Notes under the pieces: model-generated
What the model was told of the DNA's origin: nothing
Databases searched by the model: none
What the model saw: only the letters and a program-made list of their open reading frames with translations
Assembly (NCBI GenBank): GCA_949130495.1
Contig: OX422215.1
Span: 11,757,302 to 11,821,301 of the forward strand
DNA: 64,000 nucleotides
Direction: 5' to 3'
From: Sambucus nigra
Lineage: Eukaryota; Streptophyta; Magnoliopsida; Dipsacales; Adoxaceae
Made by a program: the position numbers and the translations under genes
Part shown: in pieces, positions 12,546 through 25,026 of the stretch
Position numbering within the stretch: the stretch's first letter is position 1
Layout of the letters: each line of letters begins with the position of its first letter

Positions 12546-15379
12546 TCATAGATTGCCTACGTACCTCTGTGGAGATAAAAGGGATTTTTTTAGCCAAAAT
12601 ATAAATTTGAGAGGATTAATTTTTACGTAGTTCTTGTATGGGAGGAAAAGAATATATTTTTCATAATAAAAAGAGGGGAGAAATTGTGTAGCATAATGAG
12701 AATCAAATTAAGGATAAATTTTTTAGACGATCTAGATTGACTGGTCGAATTATTACTTCCCCATTGAGGTTAGTTAATATGGATGCACCTCTTGATAATA
12801 TTTCTTTGCAAGAGACAGTCTGCTCCAATTGGACTTAAATTTCCATGATGGTCCTAATAATCTCCTTGAGGGCGAGGTCTCATTCTCGCATGCTAAAATC
12901 TTTGACCTTTTTTAAAAACCATGCTATATGGCGGTGATATCATTATATGTGATATATCGCCCTCAACCTTTTTTCATCCAAAAGTGTCAATTCATCGTAA
13001 ATATTATGGTGTCAATTAAAATCTCATTCCTTACTTTTAATCATGACTAGTAAGGAAGGTATTTCGAGCTCAATGGGTACAAAAGCCTCCATGTCGTAGA
13101 CTATAGAGTATAGGGTAGCTCCAGTGGATGTTCTGATAGACATATGATTTCCCTAAAGAGAGTAAGGAATCCTATCATTCAAATATTGACAGTTGTTAGT
13201 CATCTTACTAATGATGGATTTAAGGCTTTTGTTTTCGATTTCGACTGTTCCATTTATGTGTGGTATGTACGGTGAGTACTTGTGTATTTGAATCCTATAC
13301 TCTTTCACTAATTCTATAACTTTTCCTTTAAAATGGAGCTCATTATCATATACAAGATCAAGAAGCCCATAGAGACATATAATGTTCTTGAAAATGAACT
13401 CGGTTACCTTTGTGGCACTTAGCACGTCGTATGACTCAGTTTTGACCCATTTGGTGAAGTAATTAATAGTGACTAGGATTGATTCATGCCCATTATATGC
13501 TTTGGGAACCATTTTCCCCATGATGTCGATGCCCTAAGTTGAGAAAGGCCATGAGGAATCATGTTGTATAACTCACAGAGAGGTAAGTGTTAGAGATTGG
13601 CAAATAGTTGGCATTTGAGACACCTCTTGACATACACTACGCAATAATGGAGCATTGTTATCCAGTAGTACCTTTGTCGAATGATCTTATTATTAAGCAT
13701 GTAGCAATTCATATGGGGTCCACATTCTCCATTATGGATTTTTTCATGATATGAACAAGGCCTTGTCAGAGATGATGTATTATAATGCAAGTTTTTAGAG
13801 GGTTATGCAGCCTTTCTAGTCAACCCTTTGAGGGTATCGATCAGAGTTGAAGTGTCACCAGAAGTCATATACCAGAGTTTGATCTTATCTAAGTCTCCAT
13901 CTATTGCGAGATTCATTTGACAGCAGTGGGTAGATTTATATTATTTCTGAACTTTTAGTGAGGGGAATTATGCCCCCTTTGTCATGTCAATTATAGAAGC
14001 CAATGTCGCCAATGCATCGGCGAAGTTGTTTTTGGAATGAGATAGATAATAAAATGTGACATCTTTAAATTATGAGGCAAGCTCTTCAAGATGATCATGG
14101 AAGGGTATAATATTTTCCTCTTTGACTTTTTATTTACTAAGATATTGCCCTATGATGAGGGATGAATCTCCATAGTCATCAAGATAATAGATTCCTCTTT
14201 TAAGAGGAACTTTAATTCCAACTGCGCACGCGTTATGTTATGTCATGTTGTTAGTGCGAGGGAATTATAACTTGATGGAGATTGGAGTATGAAAATTATC
14301 TAGCGCGATTAAAAGTAACCTGATGTCGTATCCTTTCTTTAGGGTTCTTATGTAAAAGAACAACTACCATTAGATCTCTTCGGAGGTAGTGCAAAGAATC
14401 TTTTCATCGGCGAATTCTATAATCCATACATCAGGTTCATCCATGGTGTGATCCTCCAAGTTATCGGATATGGATATTCCCTTGATGGCCTTTTGCATGA
14501 CATAAACAATATCGAATTCAGCTTATAGAAGCAACCATCGGGCCATGCGACTTGATAAAGAGGTTTTTTCTAGGAGGTATTTTATGGCATCTCTTCGGGA
14601 CACCAGTTTGATGGGGAATACAATCATGTAGTGTCGAACTTTCTGGGTGACCCAAAATTAGGGCGACCACACTTTTCCCAACGCGGTATAATTCACCTCA
14701 TAATCTACTATCTTTCGACTGAGATAGTAAATGTCCCTTTCCTTATTGGACTCTTCAATGTAGCCCGCCATAGCCCCAACATCTATGTAAGTGATAATTA
14801 GGCATAGAGGAAAGGTAAGTCAGTTGTGATTCCATGAGCACTGGTGATTGGGTAAGATACCGCTTGATATCATAGAAACTTCTTGATATTGTTCGTTGAC
14901 CTTGGTTGAATCTTTTCATAGATTTTAAAATTTTCTACACAAATAAAAGTGAGTTGATGATAAATCTGCTGATGTATTGGAGTTTTCCCAAGAAAATGCA
15001 TACCTCCTATTTAGTATTGAGCGGTGGCATCTTGAGGATTGCTTTGATTTTGGTAAGGTTTGCTTAAATTATCTTTTTGGTGACTATAAATCCCAGTAGC
15101 TTTCCTTAGATGATAACAAAGACATAATTTTGCGGGTTGAGGGGCATTTAATATTATCGCAACCATTCAAAGCATTCCTTAAGGCAGGGATATGACCTTC
15201 TCAATCTTTAGATTTAATGATCATGTCGTCAACTTATACCTTGACAACTTTATAGATATGGATATTCAAGACGGTTATGGTTAACATTTGGTATGTAACC
15301 CTAAAAAACTTAAGACTGAAATGCATGACTATGTAGCAGAAAGTCCCCCATAGGGTAGTGAAAGTGGTCTTCTCTTAAT
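12546..15379 (-). pseudogene. Ty3/gypsy Tat/Ogre-type pol relic: end of RT, RNase H, archaeal-type RNase H, integrase
   Basis: Read on the minus strand from 15379 downward, the domain order is clear though frame-broken. The back half of reverse transcriptase has TTLWGTFCY near 15350 and VDDMIIKSKD at 15237-15205, the catalytic YVDD box with its first residue lost to a stop. RNase H and its connection lie at about 14770-14490 (YYLSRKIVDYEVNY, SSRMARWLL, FDIVYVMQKAIKG). A second, archaeal-type RNase H lies at about 14300-14140 (LDDYGDSSLIIGQ). The integrase His-Cys zinc motif is at 13790-13593, and the integrase core at 13540-13153 still shows D, D and E positions (DIMGKM, VYDNE, VEIENK). An integrase end reading IIRPVNLDRLKNL is near 12770-12730. 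The extra RNase H between RNase H and integrase is diagnostic of the Tat group. The 5' part of the same gene resumes at 20024 beyond the copia insertion. Confidence 0.85.
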
Positions 15380-16444
15380 TGTAAGAACAATTTTTCTAGG
15401 ATTGTTCATAGCAAAGCTTTGGGCTAGTTTGGCGTATCCCGTTACAAATTATCACGCACCGTCAAGACGAACCTAACTCAATCATCTCCAAGTATGAAGA
15501 CTTCCCGACATCCCGTAAAGGCATAAAACAATTTAGAGTTTGAAATAATTGACAGAATTAATGTTTGGGCTGTTTATTTTTAATAAAAAAACGAAGAGGG
15601 ATTTTTATTTTTAAAAAAGAAAATTGTTTTTCTTAAGGTTTACTGTAGGCGGATTTTTTATTTTTGTTGAGGTCATTCAAATGATTTTTACATGTCGTTC
15701 GAACGACATTGTAAGGTCGTTCAAAGTTTGCTTCAAACGTACATCAAGAAAGAGCTTATTGTATTAATTCTTGTTGCATCGCTAGAAGAGAGAGAAAATC
15801 TCGTTTGAATGAGATCGATATCTCGTTAGAACTACTACTTTTTCATTCGAACGACATGCTGCCTCGAATTTTGTATAAATAAATGCTTCATATTCAGAAC
15901 ATTTAAGATTTTTTCAGATCCGTTTCTACATAACTTTTGCTAAAGTTCTTCATGTTTTAGTGTTCCAAAATACTTTTTAATTCACAAAAAAAATCCTTGA
16001 ATATTGTTCTGGTGAATTTGTTTAAAACCCTAGAAAGTTTAGTATCTTTGCATACAGCTCTGTGGAGAAGGCATCTCCATGGTTGACTTGTGAAACCTGC
16101 GGGGATTCACTGCTGAAGACGAAGGTTGAGGCTGACGGAGGACTGCGATCTTGTGATTCTTGTGAGGATCATAGTTGGTATTTAGATATTTGCGAAGATT
16201 AGCGTTTTATGATTGTGGTGGTTACCAAGTAGTTTATAAGTCAACTATCTTGTAGATTTCTAAGTGAATAACTTTTTTTTTCCTTTTGGTTTTTTTCCTG
16301 AAACTTGGCCTTAGATGAATGTTTGGTTTAATTTATTCGTTTTATCACAATAGATGCATATTTAGGATAAAAATATGAAATCTGTTTAAATTTTGCTTCC
16401 GCGTTTATAAGTGATATAAGAGCACTAATTATTTCGTCCCAACA
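15380..16444 (+). repeat. Left LTR of copia-type element A
   Basis: This 1,065-bp LTR has a TATA box, TATAAAT, at 15874-15880 and, upstream of it, GTCGTTCGAACGAC palindromes at about 15694-15707 that may be promoter elements. It carries a roughly 40-bp segment (AAGAAAGAGCTTATTG and what follows) that the right LTR lacks. The left LTR of copy B shares that segment. Confidence 0.88.
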
Positions 16445-16569
16445 ATTAGTATCAGAGCGGATTGCTCCAAATTATCGAGTGATCCTGATTTTTTTTTTAA
16501 AATGCACTAAACAAGAATTTTGGTTACTCATTGCATTTTGGATGATTTTGTTTTCTTTCTCTTCTCTCG

Positions 16570-17311
16570 ATGGATTCTCATTGTTTCGAGGACTTAAATC
16601 GTTTGAATTTGAAGTTTGCTAAAAGATTTGAAATTCTTGAAAAAGAAAATTTTTGTTTTAGAACGGTTTTGCAAACTGTTCAAAATCAAAGAGATTTATT
16701 TCTTGAGAGTCTTATGGACATGGACAGTGATTTTAGAAAATTACAATTGTCCAAGAAGGAGAGTGATGATAGAGTTGGGTTTTTTTTGGAGAAAGAATTA
16801 GAGAACATGAAAAAAAATTAGGGTTAATGTTTCAACCGTTGAGGAAAATGTTTTGATTACAAAATTTAAGGCACATGAGAAGACTCTTAGGGATAAATCT
16901 GCTCTTATTGAGGGGGAGCGAGATAACCTTCTAGGAATGATTGAAAATATGAAGAATGGGTTCCTAAAATTATAAGAGTCAAATTCATTGCTTGAGTCTA
17001 AAATTTTAAAGTTAAAAGATGATTTGAAAGACTTAAGTAGTGTTACTAGTAATGGTAATGGCTCACATGTTTCTAATGTTTTGAGTGCTAAAGACAAAAG
17101 CATATTTTATTTTAAAGGGTCAAACACATCCAAGGATGTTAGAAAAGATCACACCGTAGGTAACATTCTTCATGTTTACACATGTTCACATTGTGGTAGG
17201 AAAGGTCACCTTCTGCATTTTTGTTTTTATCTTAGAAGAGATCCAAGGAAATTGAAGTCTAGTGTCCCTTTGGTTCCTAAAACTCCTATTCGTCATTTCA
17301 CATCTATTTAG
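16570..17311 (+). pseudogene. gag-like gene of copia-type element A, broken
   Basis: The start MDSHCFEDLNRLN at 16570 opens an 83-codon frame rich in Glu, Lys and Leu heptads, a likely coiled coil (LEKENF, LSKKESDDRV, EKELENM). It ends early at a TAG after KKN. The gene continues in another frame from about 16988 with a Ser/Gly/Asn-rich linker and a CCHC zinc knuckle, CSHCGRKGHLLHFC (CX2CX4HX4C), followed by a basic tail. Such a protein would bind and package element RNA. A longer T-run near 16780 than in copy B suggests a homopolymer frameshift. No enzymatic domain follows before the right LTR. Confidence 0.7.
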
Positions 17312-18998
17312 GCTAGGAAATCATTTTTAGAGGCGCTAGATGGTAGACCCGTGGATTCTTGTTCGCGCACACGATTCGTCACTTACTATATCCTATGGAT
17401 GATTGTCCTATCATGCTTGTCATACTCTACTGGTGCTTCATGATATATGTTTGCTAGTGTTATGGCATGTATACTTTTTGTATTATATTTTTCTTTTATT
17501 GAGTCATATTGAAAAATACAAAAAAAATTTGTTTAATATTTTTTGAAAAATACAAAAAGATTTTTGGTTGTGTATTTTAGTTTTACACATTTGGTATGAC
17601 ATATTGGTGTGTTTGAATCCAATTCATTCCGTAATTTACATGTGGATAGGACATTTGATTATGACTTTAGATGCTTAGATTGATCTTAACCATGTTTATG
17701 GAGTTATTTTGAACTTGATTTTCTTTACGGATTCGATTTTGTATATGCATCCACACACACATGCACGAGCTTGTTGGATTTTACTTCACTATGTACATTT
17801 GAGTTTAATGAGATGTTCTCCCATCAAATTTTCCATCTACATGTTTATGTAACTATGGAGATTTGTGCATGTAAGAACCGTTGCCTGTGAGAGTTTGTTG
17901 AGTATTAAAAAAATATGAGTGTACACGAGAAAGGGCTGCGATAGACGGGTTGACTCGTCATGAAAGCCACCGTTTGAAAAGAGCCCAAGAAAAAATAAAG
18001 GCAATAAAAAGAAAAATTTGCCAAAAGGGGGACAAATAGTTTAGTTTGTTTGATCATTCAAAATAAATCACTTCAAAATAAAAGAAAAGAATATAATTAT
18101 GATATGTTTATCTTTTGAGGGTGTTTAATTGAATATCAATGGGTTTGCTCAATGAATCCTAGTTATGCTTATTTTTTTCATGACACTATTGATTTGTAGA
18201 ATCATCAATATTCTAGGCTTGTGTGCATTGTGTTTGTTTTGTTCATTAAGTTCATCTTTAATTGAGGGTAAAGTTTAGTTTGATAAAGTTTTGCGGTCAA
18301 TTAGAACTTCTTGAACATATTTGAGTGTTTGGGTTATAATTCTTTTGTTACTAGTTAACACCCATTCATTCCATCCCACACGTTTAGACACATTGATACT
18401 ATGCTAGTGTGTAAAGATTATGTATTTTTTGTCATGTTATGTGGTCGTTTATACCTATATATGTGTGCCGGATTTTCTTTGATATATTTTTCATATATTG
18501 GTATTGTTTGTTGTATTTGTGAAATTTGTTTTTCTTTGGAAAAATTGAAAAAAAATCAAAAATAGTTGGTGTTTGATGGCCTTTTTATTATTTTTTGATG
18601 ATATTATATCTTCGATGTGATGCTTCATATTTTATGCCAACGTTTATACTTTTTTCTCAATTTCGAATAAAAAAGGAGGGGGAGAAAATTAAAAATGAGT
18701 TCGATTTATAAGGGAGAGTTGATTTATGAGTTTTACTTTGTTTCAAACTCGATGAGTCACAAGGTATGTTTTATTGTCTCATGTGTGTAGGTCCTTAAAG
18801 TGGAATTCAAGACACACGAATGAAGACAAATTTTGTGGAAAATGGGAAGAAGAAGAAGTTTGAAGACAAAGAAACTTCTGCCATTCCGTTTTATGGTTGG
18901 GAAGGGTGTTAGTAAATTTATCATAGGAGATTTTGATTTTAACTTGATGTTTGGTAATGTTTGTTTGTTTTGTACACGAATAGCCAAAGGGGGAGATT
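17312..18998 (+). other. Non-coding interior of copia-type element A
   Basis: This is an AT-rich untranslated interior with repeated phrases such as GAAAAATACAAAAA and, at the end, the polypurine tract before the right LTR. Short minus-strand frames at 18757-19009 are shadows and are not genes. It matches 25745-27415 of copy B closely. Confidence 0.6.
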
Positions 18999-20023
18999 TG
19001 GAAGAACAATTTTTCTAGAATTGTTCATAGCATAGCTTTAAGGCTAATTGTGTGTATCTCGTTACAAATCATCATGCACCGTCAAGATGAACCGAACTCA
19101 AGCTTCTCCAAGTTTGAAGACTTTTCGATATCCCGTAAAGATAGAAAACAATTTAGAGTTTGAATTAGTTGATAGAATTAACGTTTGGGGTGTTTATTTT
19201 TTATAAAAAATAATTAACAAGGCTTTTTGTTTGCGAAACAGAAAAATGTTTTCCTAAGGTTTATTATAGGCGGAGTTTTTATTTTCCTTGAGGTCATTCA
19301 AATGATTTCTACATGTCGTTCGAATGACATCGTAAGGTCGTTCGAAGTTTGCTCAAACGTACAAGTGAGAGAAACTCTCATTCAAACAATATCTATATCT
19401 CGTTAGAACGATTGCTTATTCTCGTTTGAACGACGCGCCACCTTGAATTTTCTATAAATACATGTTTCGTGTTTAGAACGTTTAAGACTTTTATCAGACC
19501 CATTTCTACATAACGTTTGGAAAAGTTCTTCATATTTTAGAGTTCCAAAACACTTTTTAATTCACAACAAAACATCCCTGAATATTATTCTTGCGCATTC
19601 GTTTAAAACCCGAGAAAGTTTAGTATATTTGCATACACCTTAGAGGACAAGGCATCTTTAAGGATGACTTGTGATACCTGCAAGGATTCACTACAGAAGA
19701 CGAAGGCTGAAGCTAACAGAGGACTGCGGTCTAGTGATTCTTGCGAGGATCATAGTTGTTGATTAGAGATTTGTGAAGATTAGCGCTTTATGCTTGTGAC
19801 GGTTATCAAGTAGTTTGTAAGTCGACTATCTTGTAGATTTCTATACGAATAAAAGGTTTTTCCCTTTGGGTTTTTTCCTAAACTTGGCCTTAGTTTAATG
19901 TTTTGTTTAATTTATTTGTTTTATCACAATAGATGCATGTTTAGGATAAAAAGATAAATTTTATTTAAAATTGGCTTCCGCACTTATAAGTGATATTAGA
20001 TCACTAATTATTCCAACCCAACA
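18999..20023 (+). repeat. Right LTR of copia-type element A
   Basis: This 1,025-bp LTR has CTATAAATACATG as TATA box near 19455 and ends CCCAACA before the CTAAT target copy. It differs from its partner LTR by many substitutions and about 40 bp of deletion, so the insertion is old. Confidence 0.88.
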
Positions 20024-21261
20024 CTAATGATCTGGGTGCATCTTGATCTGGTTTTAATCTACAAACCCATCGACGAATGATTTGAGGGCATGGTTTGCAT
20101 TGTTTTCGATCATCATGTTGATATTGGGAAGAGGATAGTAATATATAGAGAGAATTTTTTAAATTTCTTTATAGTCGACGCACATGTAGACCTTTCCTTT
20201 AGATTTTATTACAGGTACTATGTTGACAAGCCAAGTAGGGTATTCAACCATGCGAATAAAGCCTACATTTAGTTGTTTGACCACTTAATCTTTACTTTGA
20301 GGGACCATTTGGGTCAAAATTTCCTCGGCTTAATAGGATCGCATTCGAGATATGTAGGGATCCATTTTTTTACAATCACAAGACGAATGTTGGGCATGTC
20401 ATTGTAAGACCATGTGAAGACTTCCATAAACTCCTTTATAATCTCCTTGAACTTGACTGTTCTCGCTCAGTGAGAGTCGTCCTATTCTAATCTCATGTAA
20501 ATTTCTATAAGAACTAACGTTAATGAAATTAGTTTCCTTATCATTAGTTTGAACATTGTTATATTGTTTAAATTTTTCCTTATTGAGATCGGTTAAGAAT
20601 TATTCATTGATTAATTTGTCTTCATAAATTATTTGATTAATAGAATCAAGGCAATTAATATAAGTCACAACAAGATACTCAAAAGCATCATTTATTTCAT
20701 TAGCATTATCATTAAGAAAAATAGCAACGAGAATTTCCTAAAAGCAGGTCTCGTTTATGTCAATGTTAAAAATAACAAGTTTAGAAGTGGGTTAAGTCTC
20801 AAGTTGGTAAGTAGTATAGTTATTGGTTCATGGGGATGAAAGAGACGAAATTCTCCACCAGTTACGCAAAGGCCTGTCAGCATAGATTATATTCCATTCA
20901 AATTAGATGTGTTGGATTCAACACAGATCATGCAAATATCCACATTCAGTTCAGTAAGACCAAAAGATTCTTCACTTTTAGTGCTCTCAGTGTTGTTTTT
21001 ATCAAACGGTGTTGATTAAAAGTACTTGATTATTAGTGGCTTCACTTCAAGATTAGGCATGTCAGTCCAAGGGATCTTATCTTTAAAGAATATTTCAAAC
21101 CCTTCTTTTATCGTCTTCTCAACTGGGTCATACCATGGCTCGAGGAAACTGCAGTAACGGACACATTTTCCTACTCTAATGAAATGTTCATTTGGGGAAT
21201 CTTTGAAAATGACTTCATTGCTCTCTAATAGCTTCTTTTTGTACGACTGGCAAAGAGCCAT
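20024..21261 (-). pseudogene. Gypsy Tat/Ogre-type pol relic: pre-RT region and N-terminal half of RT (copy 1)
   Basis: Minus-strand reading begins with an intact 81-codon stretch (21261-21016) containing FLEPWYDPVEKTIKEGFEIFF. It continues through VFTWSYNDMPNI near 20400, the conserved segment just before RT in Tat/Ogre elements. RT starts there: KQLNVGFI, then YPTWLVNIVPV, KVYMCVDYKEI and a segment ending NQIKMHPDH at 20030. The next RT residues lie at 15379, on the far side of the copia insertion. Stops and frameshifts are scattered throughout. The duplicate copy is at 28441-29680. Confidence 0.85.
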
Positions 21262-21951
21262 GAGTTCTATTAGTGAGCTTTACATCCCTTTATTTACATG
21301 CTTTGTAATTAGTTTAAATTCTTTGTAAACATTAAGCTCATTTTAATTAAAGTAAATTAGTTTGTGTAATTTAGCTCTAGACTTCTGTCTTTACATAATT
21401 GTTATAGTTAATTTTTCGTGCTTTGTAGCTAGTTAATGAGTTAGAATCATACACCCACCATTGTTGAATGTCTGAGATTCAAAGCTAGGGTTTGGTTTTG
21501 AATCATTTTTTATTGAAAACTTGTGTAGTGATATTTGATTATCTTAGCATTTTAACTTCTTTTGTTATGCAAAGGTGGTGTTTAAGGCTTTATTATAATA
21601 TTAATCCATTTATCACCATATATGTAAAATTTTAATCTTTCATTTTGAGTTTGGTCTCTTCATGTTTGATGTTCAGTCTCAGTTGAATATGGTCAGTTAA
21701 ATGTGATTCGAATTGTCTACCTTAATTCATTTTTTTAATCCACGGTGGGGGAGTGATCCTTAACTCGTTTAGTTAATCTTTAATAGTTAACTTAAATTCT
21801 TGTTTAGTTTTAATTGTAGTTAGTCTCAAAACCCAAAAGAATATCATCGTTTAGTTTACCTTTTCAAGTAAGAAATAAATTTAATTATAAATCATGTTCC
21901 ATATGGATTCGATCCCTACTTGCATATACACTCCATAGTGCACCAAGTTGT
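21262..21951. other. Non-coding flank of gypsy relic, end of duplicated block copy 1
   Basis: AT-rich, with no gene. Sequence identity with the second copy ends after GCACCAAGTTG at 21950. This is the right breakpoint of the first copy of the 6.5-kb duplication. Confidence 0.6.
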
Positions 21952-22712
21952 GGTTATTGTTAGGCGATAAATACACAACTACAAATCTTTATTTACAAAG
22001 TTTACCGCCCATCGATTCCCAACCAAGAAATAAAAATATTTTTAAATACACATGAAGATGCATTTCCTAATAAATATATCTGTATAATAACAATATATTG
22101 CAACATGTATTTGACATTTCACAAAAATATCCACAAAGTTAATTTTTAAAACTATCTTCCTTTTGTATGAAGACTACTTAGCCTTGGGTAAGTTAAGTCC
22201 ACTAAGTCCTTTTACCTTTGAACCTAGAGTATAATTCTCATGGATATGGAAGTAAATGATTTTGGGATGAAGATGATGAAGTCCCGTGCATAAGTCTTAG
22301 CTTGAAGTTTATCGGAATGACCTTTTCTACTAAGACACAAAATGAGTTTTAAAAACAGAATAAGACAACTAAACAATCCGGGGCATTTGAGCATACATAT
22401 ACTCTTACAAGTTCATTGGCTATTTACATAAATAAACCTTTTTTTTAAATCCTTCTTTAGGCTTTGATCTTTAAAATACACTTTCAAAATCAGTATTTAT
22501 AAGTTGGGCTCTAATACTAATTATTGGCCCGAAAATATTCCAAGAGGGGGGTGAATGGTATTTATTAAAAATTATTTGAATTTTATCATATTAATGATCA
22601 TATATCTTTTAACAAATTATTTTATTCTTGTTGATAAAATGATTTATTCTTTAGATTTTTATCTAGCATTATAACACACTTTCATATTCACATTCACACA
22701 TGAAATGTAAAG

Positions 22713-22756
<44 letters not shown>

Positions 22757-23455
22757 AAGCATTTTTATCATGGCTTGGTGAAGTCTTATCACCTTATCAC
22801 CTACGTCAGTGCCTCAAGATGTCACTTGAGGAATATCCCTTATCTTTTCGACCACTAAAGTAGATCAATCACCTCACACGATTGTTATGTACCTTCCAAC
22901 CATAGCGTACAAGACGTCCTTCTCTTATCTAAAAAAACACTATAGAAGCCAAAAAGTCCTTCATTGACTTCTTATGCAAATGCACTAGCAACCTTGACAA
23001 TACAACGGAGAATGAACGAATAAAAATGAAACATGTGTTCTTATATAAATAACGCATTTACAATCTCCTCTGTAACTAGATTTAGTAATATGTTTATTGT
23101 TGATGTTGGAACTATTTTTGTTGAAGGATATCTTTGTGTGTTGTAGAAGCTATAAAAATCATGTATTCATCTTCTCACTTTATACAGTAGATGGAAGATG
23201 CAAATGTTGTTTTGTATTGCACCAAATGTGGGAGGACAACTCTCTCCAAGTGTAGCTGATTTAGTTCACTAATGGCGTTGTGTTTTACACTAAAAATGGG
23301 AGAAGACACTCTCTTGAAATATTGTTAATGGTACTCACAAGTGGTGATTTGTTATACACCAAATGTGGTAAATGGCTCTCTCAAAATATTTTTGTGTAAA
23401 AGTTTCCTTAAATAGGCTTTAACCATAACCAGTCGCTACACCTTGATAGAACATT
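21952..23455. other. Unassigned spacer between the two duplicated blocks
   Basis: No gene seen. It contains a (GA)n tract at 22714-22753 and repeated phrases such as CACCAAATGTGG(G/T) near 23220 and 23350, which look like decayed retroelement DNA. Confidence 0.35.
22714..22753. repeat. (GA)20 microsatellite
   Basis: Perfect GA dinucleotide run. Confidence 0.97.
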
Positions 23456-23457
23456 AA

Positions 23458-23716
23458 GGTTGCGTTTGTTTTTTCATCTGAATCTGAAGTTGAAATCTGA
23501 ATCAGAAAACTATGTTTGTTTTTACGTCTAAATGAATGTATTTAGACTAATTCAGACTTCAGATTCAGACTTTAGATGTAACTCTACCTCTTAATTATTA
23601 AGAGCCAAATATAGCCATTAAACTTTTAATCATTTAAAAAAACAAACACTTTTTCGTACCTTTTAAGTCTGAATGGTTCAGATTCAGACTTAAGAGGTAA
23701 AAACAAACAACAACTA
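23458..23716. mobile_element. Candidate MITE with imperfect terminal inverted repeats
   Basis: The left end reads GTTGCGTTTGTTTTTTCATC and the right end, reverse-complemented, GTTGTTGTTTGTTTTTACC. Inside these ends, TCTGAATCTGAAG is mirrored by TTCAGATTCAGACTT. At about 260 bp and without coding capacity it looks like a MITE. No clear target duplication was found, so the superfamily is open. Confidence 0.55.
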
Positions 23717-23854
23717 CCGGACTCAAACATTGAGTTGACTTATCATAAGTTAACTTATCGTGAGAATATCGCTACACAAGTTTGAGGAAATCGGACTCAT
23801 TTGTTGTGAGTCAACTCAATATTCTCACGATAAGTCAAGTGAGTCAACTCAATA
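23717..23854. repeat. Short palindromic repeat cluster, left of duplicated block copy 2
   Basis: Copies of GACTTATCGTGAGAATATCG and its reverse complement alternate with GAGTTGACT/AGTCAACTC. The same family continues at 30373-30600 on the other side of copy 2, so the block lies inside or was joined between these repeats. Confidence 0.65.
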
Positions 23855-24902
23855 TTCTAGGATTGTTCATAGCATAACTTTGGCCTAGTTTGGCGTATCC
23901 CGTTATAAATTATCACGCACCATCAAGACGAACCGAACTCAATCATCTCCAAGTTTGAAGACTTCCCGACATCCCGTAAAAGTATAAAACAATTTAGAGT
24001 TTGAAATAATTGACAAAATTAATGTTTGGGATGTTTATTTTTAATAAAAAATGAAGAGGGAATTTTATTTTCGAAAAAGAAAAATGTTTTTCCTAAGGTT
24101 TACTGTAGGCAGAGTTTTTATTTTTGTTGAGATCATTCAAACGATTTTTACATGTCGTTCGAACGATATTGTAAGGTCGTTTGAAGTTTGCTTCAAACGT
24201 ACATCAAGAAAGAGCTTATTGTATTAATTCTTGTTGTATCGTTAGAAGCGAGAGAAAATCTCATTCGAATGAGATCTATATCTTGTTAGAATGACTGCTT
24301 TCTCATTCGAACGACACGATGCCTCGAATTTTGTATAAATAAATGTTTCATATTCAGAACATTTAAGATTTTGTCAGATTCGTTTTTACATAACTTTTTC
24401 TAAAGTTCTTCATGTTTTAGTGTTTCAAAACACTTTTTAATTCACAAAAAAAATCCTTGAATATTGTTCTTATGAATTTGTTTAAAACCCTAAAAAGTTT
24501 AGTATCTTTGCATACAGCTTTGTGGAGAAGGCATCTCCATGATTGACTTGTGAAACCTGCGGGAATTCACTGCTGAAGACGAAGGTTGAGGTTGACAGAG
24601 GACTGCGATCTTGTGATTCTTATGAGCATAATAGTTATTCATTATAGATTTGCGAAGATTGGCGTTTTATGATTGCGGTGGTTACCAAGTAGTTTGTAAG
24701 TCAACTATCTTGTAGATTTCTAAGTGAATAAACTTTTTTCCTTTTGCGTTTTTTCCTGAAACTTGGCCTTAGAGGAATGTTTGGTTTAATTTATTTGTTT
24801 TATCACAATAGATGCATGTTTAGGATAAAAATATGAAATCTGTTTAAATTTTGCTTCCGTGTTTATAAGTGATATAAGAGCACTAATTATTTCTTCCCAA
24901 CA
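23855..24902 (+). repeat. Left LTR of copia-type element B, truncated
   Basis: It starts at TTCTAGGATTG, missing the TGTAAGAACAATTT of an intact end, and shares the left-LTR-specific AAGAAAGAGCTTATTG segment with copy A. The TATA-like TATAAAT is near 24336. Confidence 0.85.
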
Positions 24903-25026
24903 ATTAGTATCATAGCAGATTTCTCCAAGTTATCGAGTGATTCTGATTTTTTTTTAAAACGCAATAAATAAGAATTTTGGTTACTCATTATGTTTTGGAT
25001 GATTTTGTTTTCTTTCTCTTCTCTCG

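Larger units (their letters stand above)
15380..20023 (+). mobile_element. Non-autonomous copia-type LTR retrotransposon, copy A
   Basis: The left LTR is 15380-16444 and the right LTR 18999-20023. They begin TGTAAGAACAA/TGGAAGAACAA and end CCCAACA. The flanking 5-bp target duplication is TTAAT on the left and CTAAT on the right, one mismatch. Directly after the left LTR comes TTAGTATCAGAGC, a primer-binding site close to the usual copia TGGTATCAGAGC (initiator Met-tRNA). A polypurine tract AAAGGGGGAGATT precedes the right LTR. The 2.55-kb interior carries only a gag-like gene, with no protease, integrase, RT or RNase H, so it depended on enzymes supplied in trans. It inserted inside the gypsy RT gene: the host reading resumes on the other side with only the duplicated TTAAT between. 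Confidence 0.9.
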
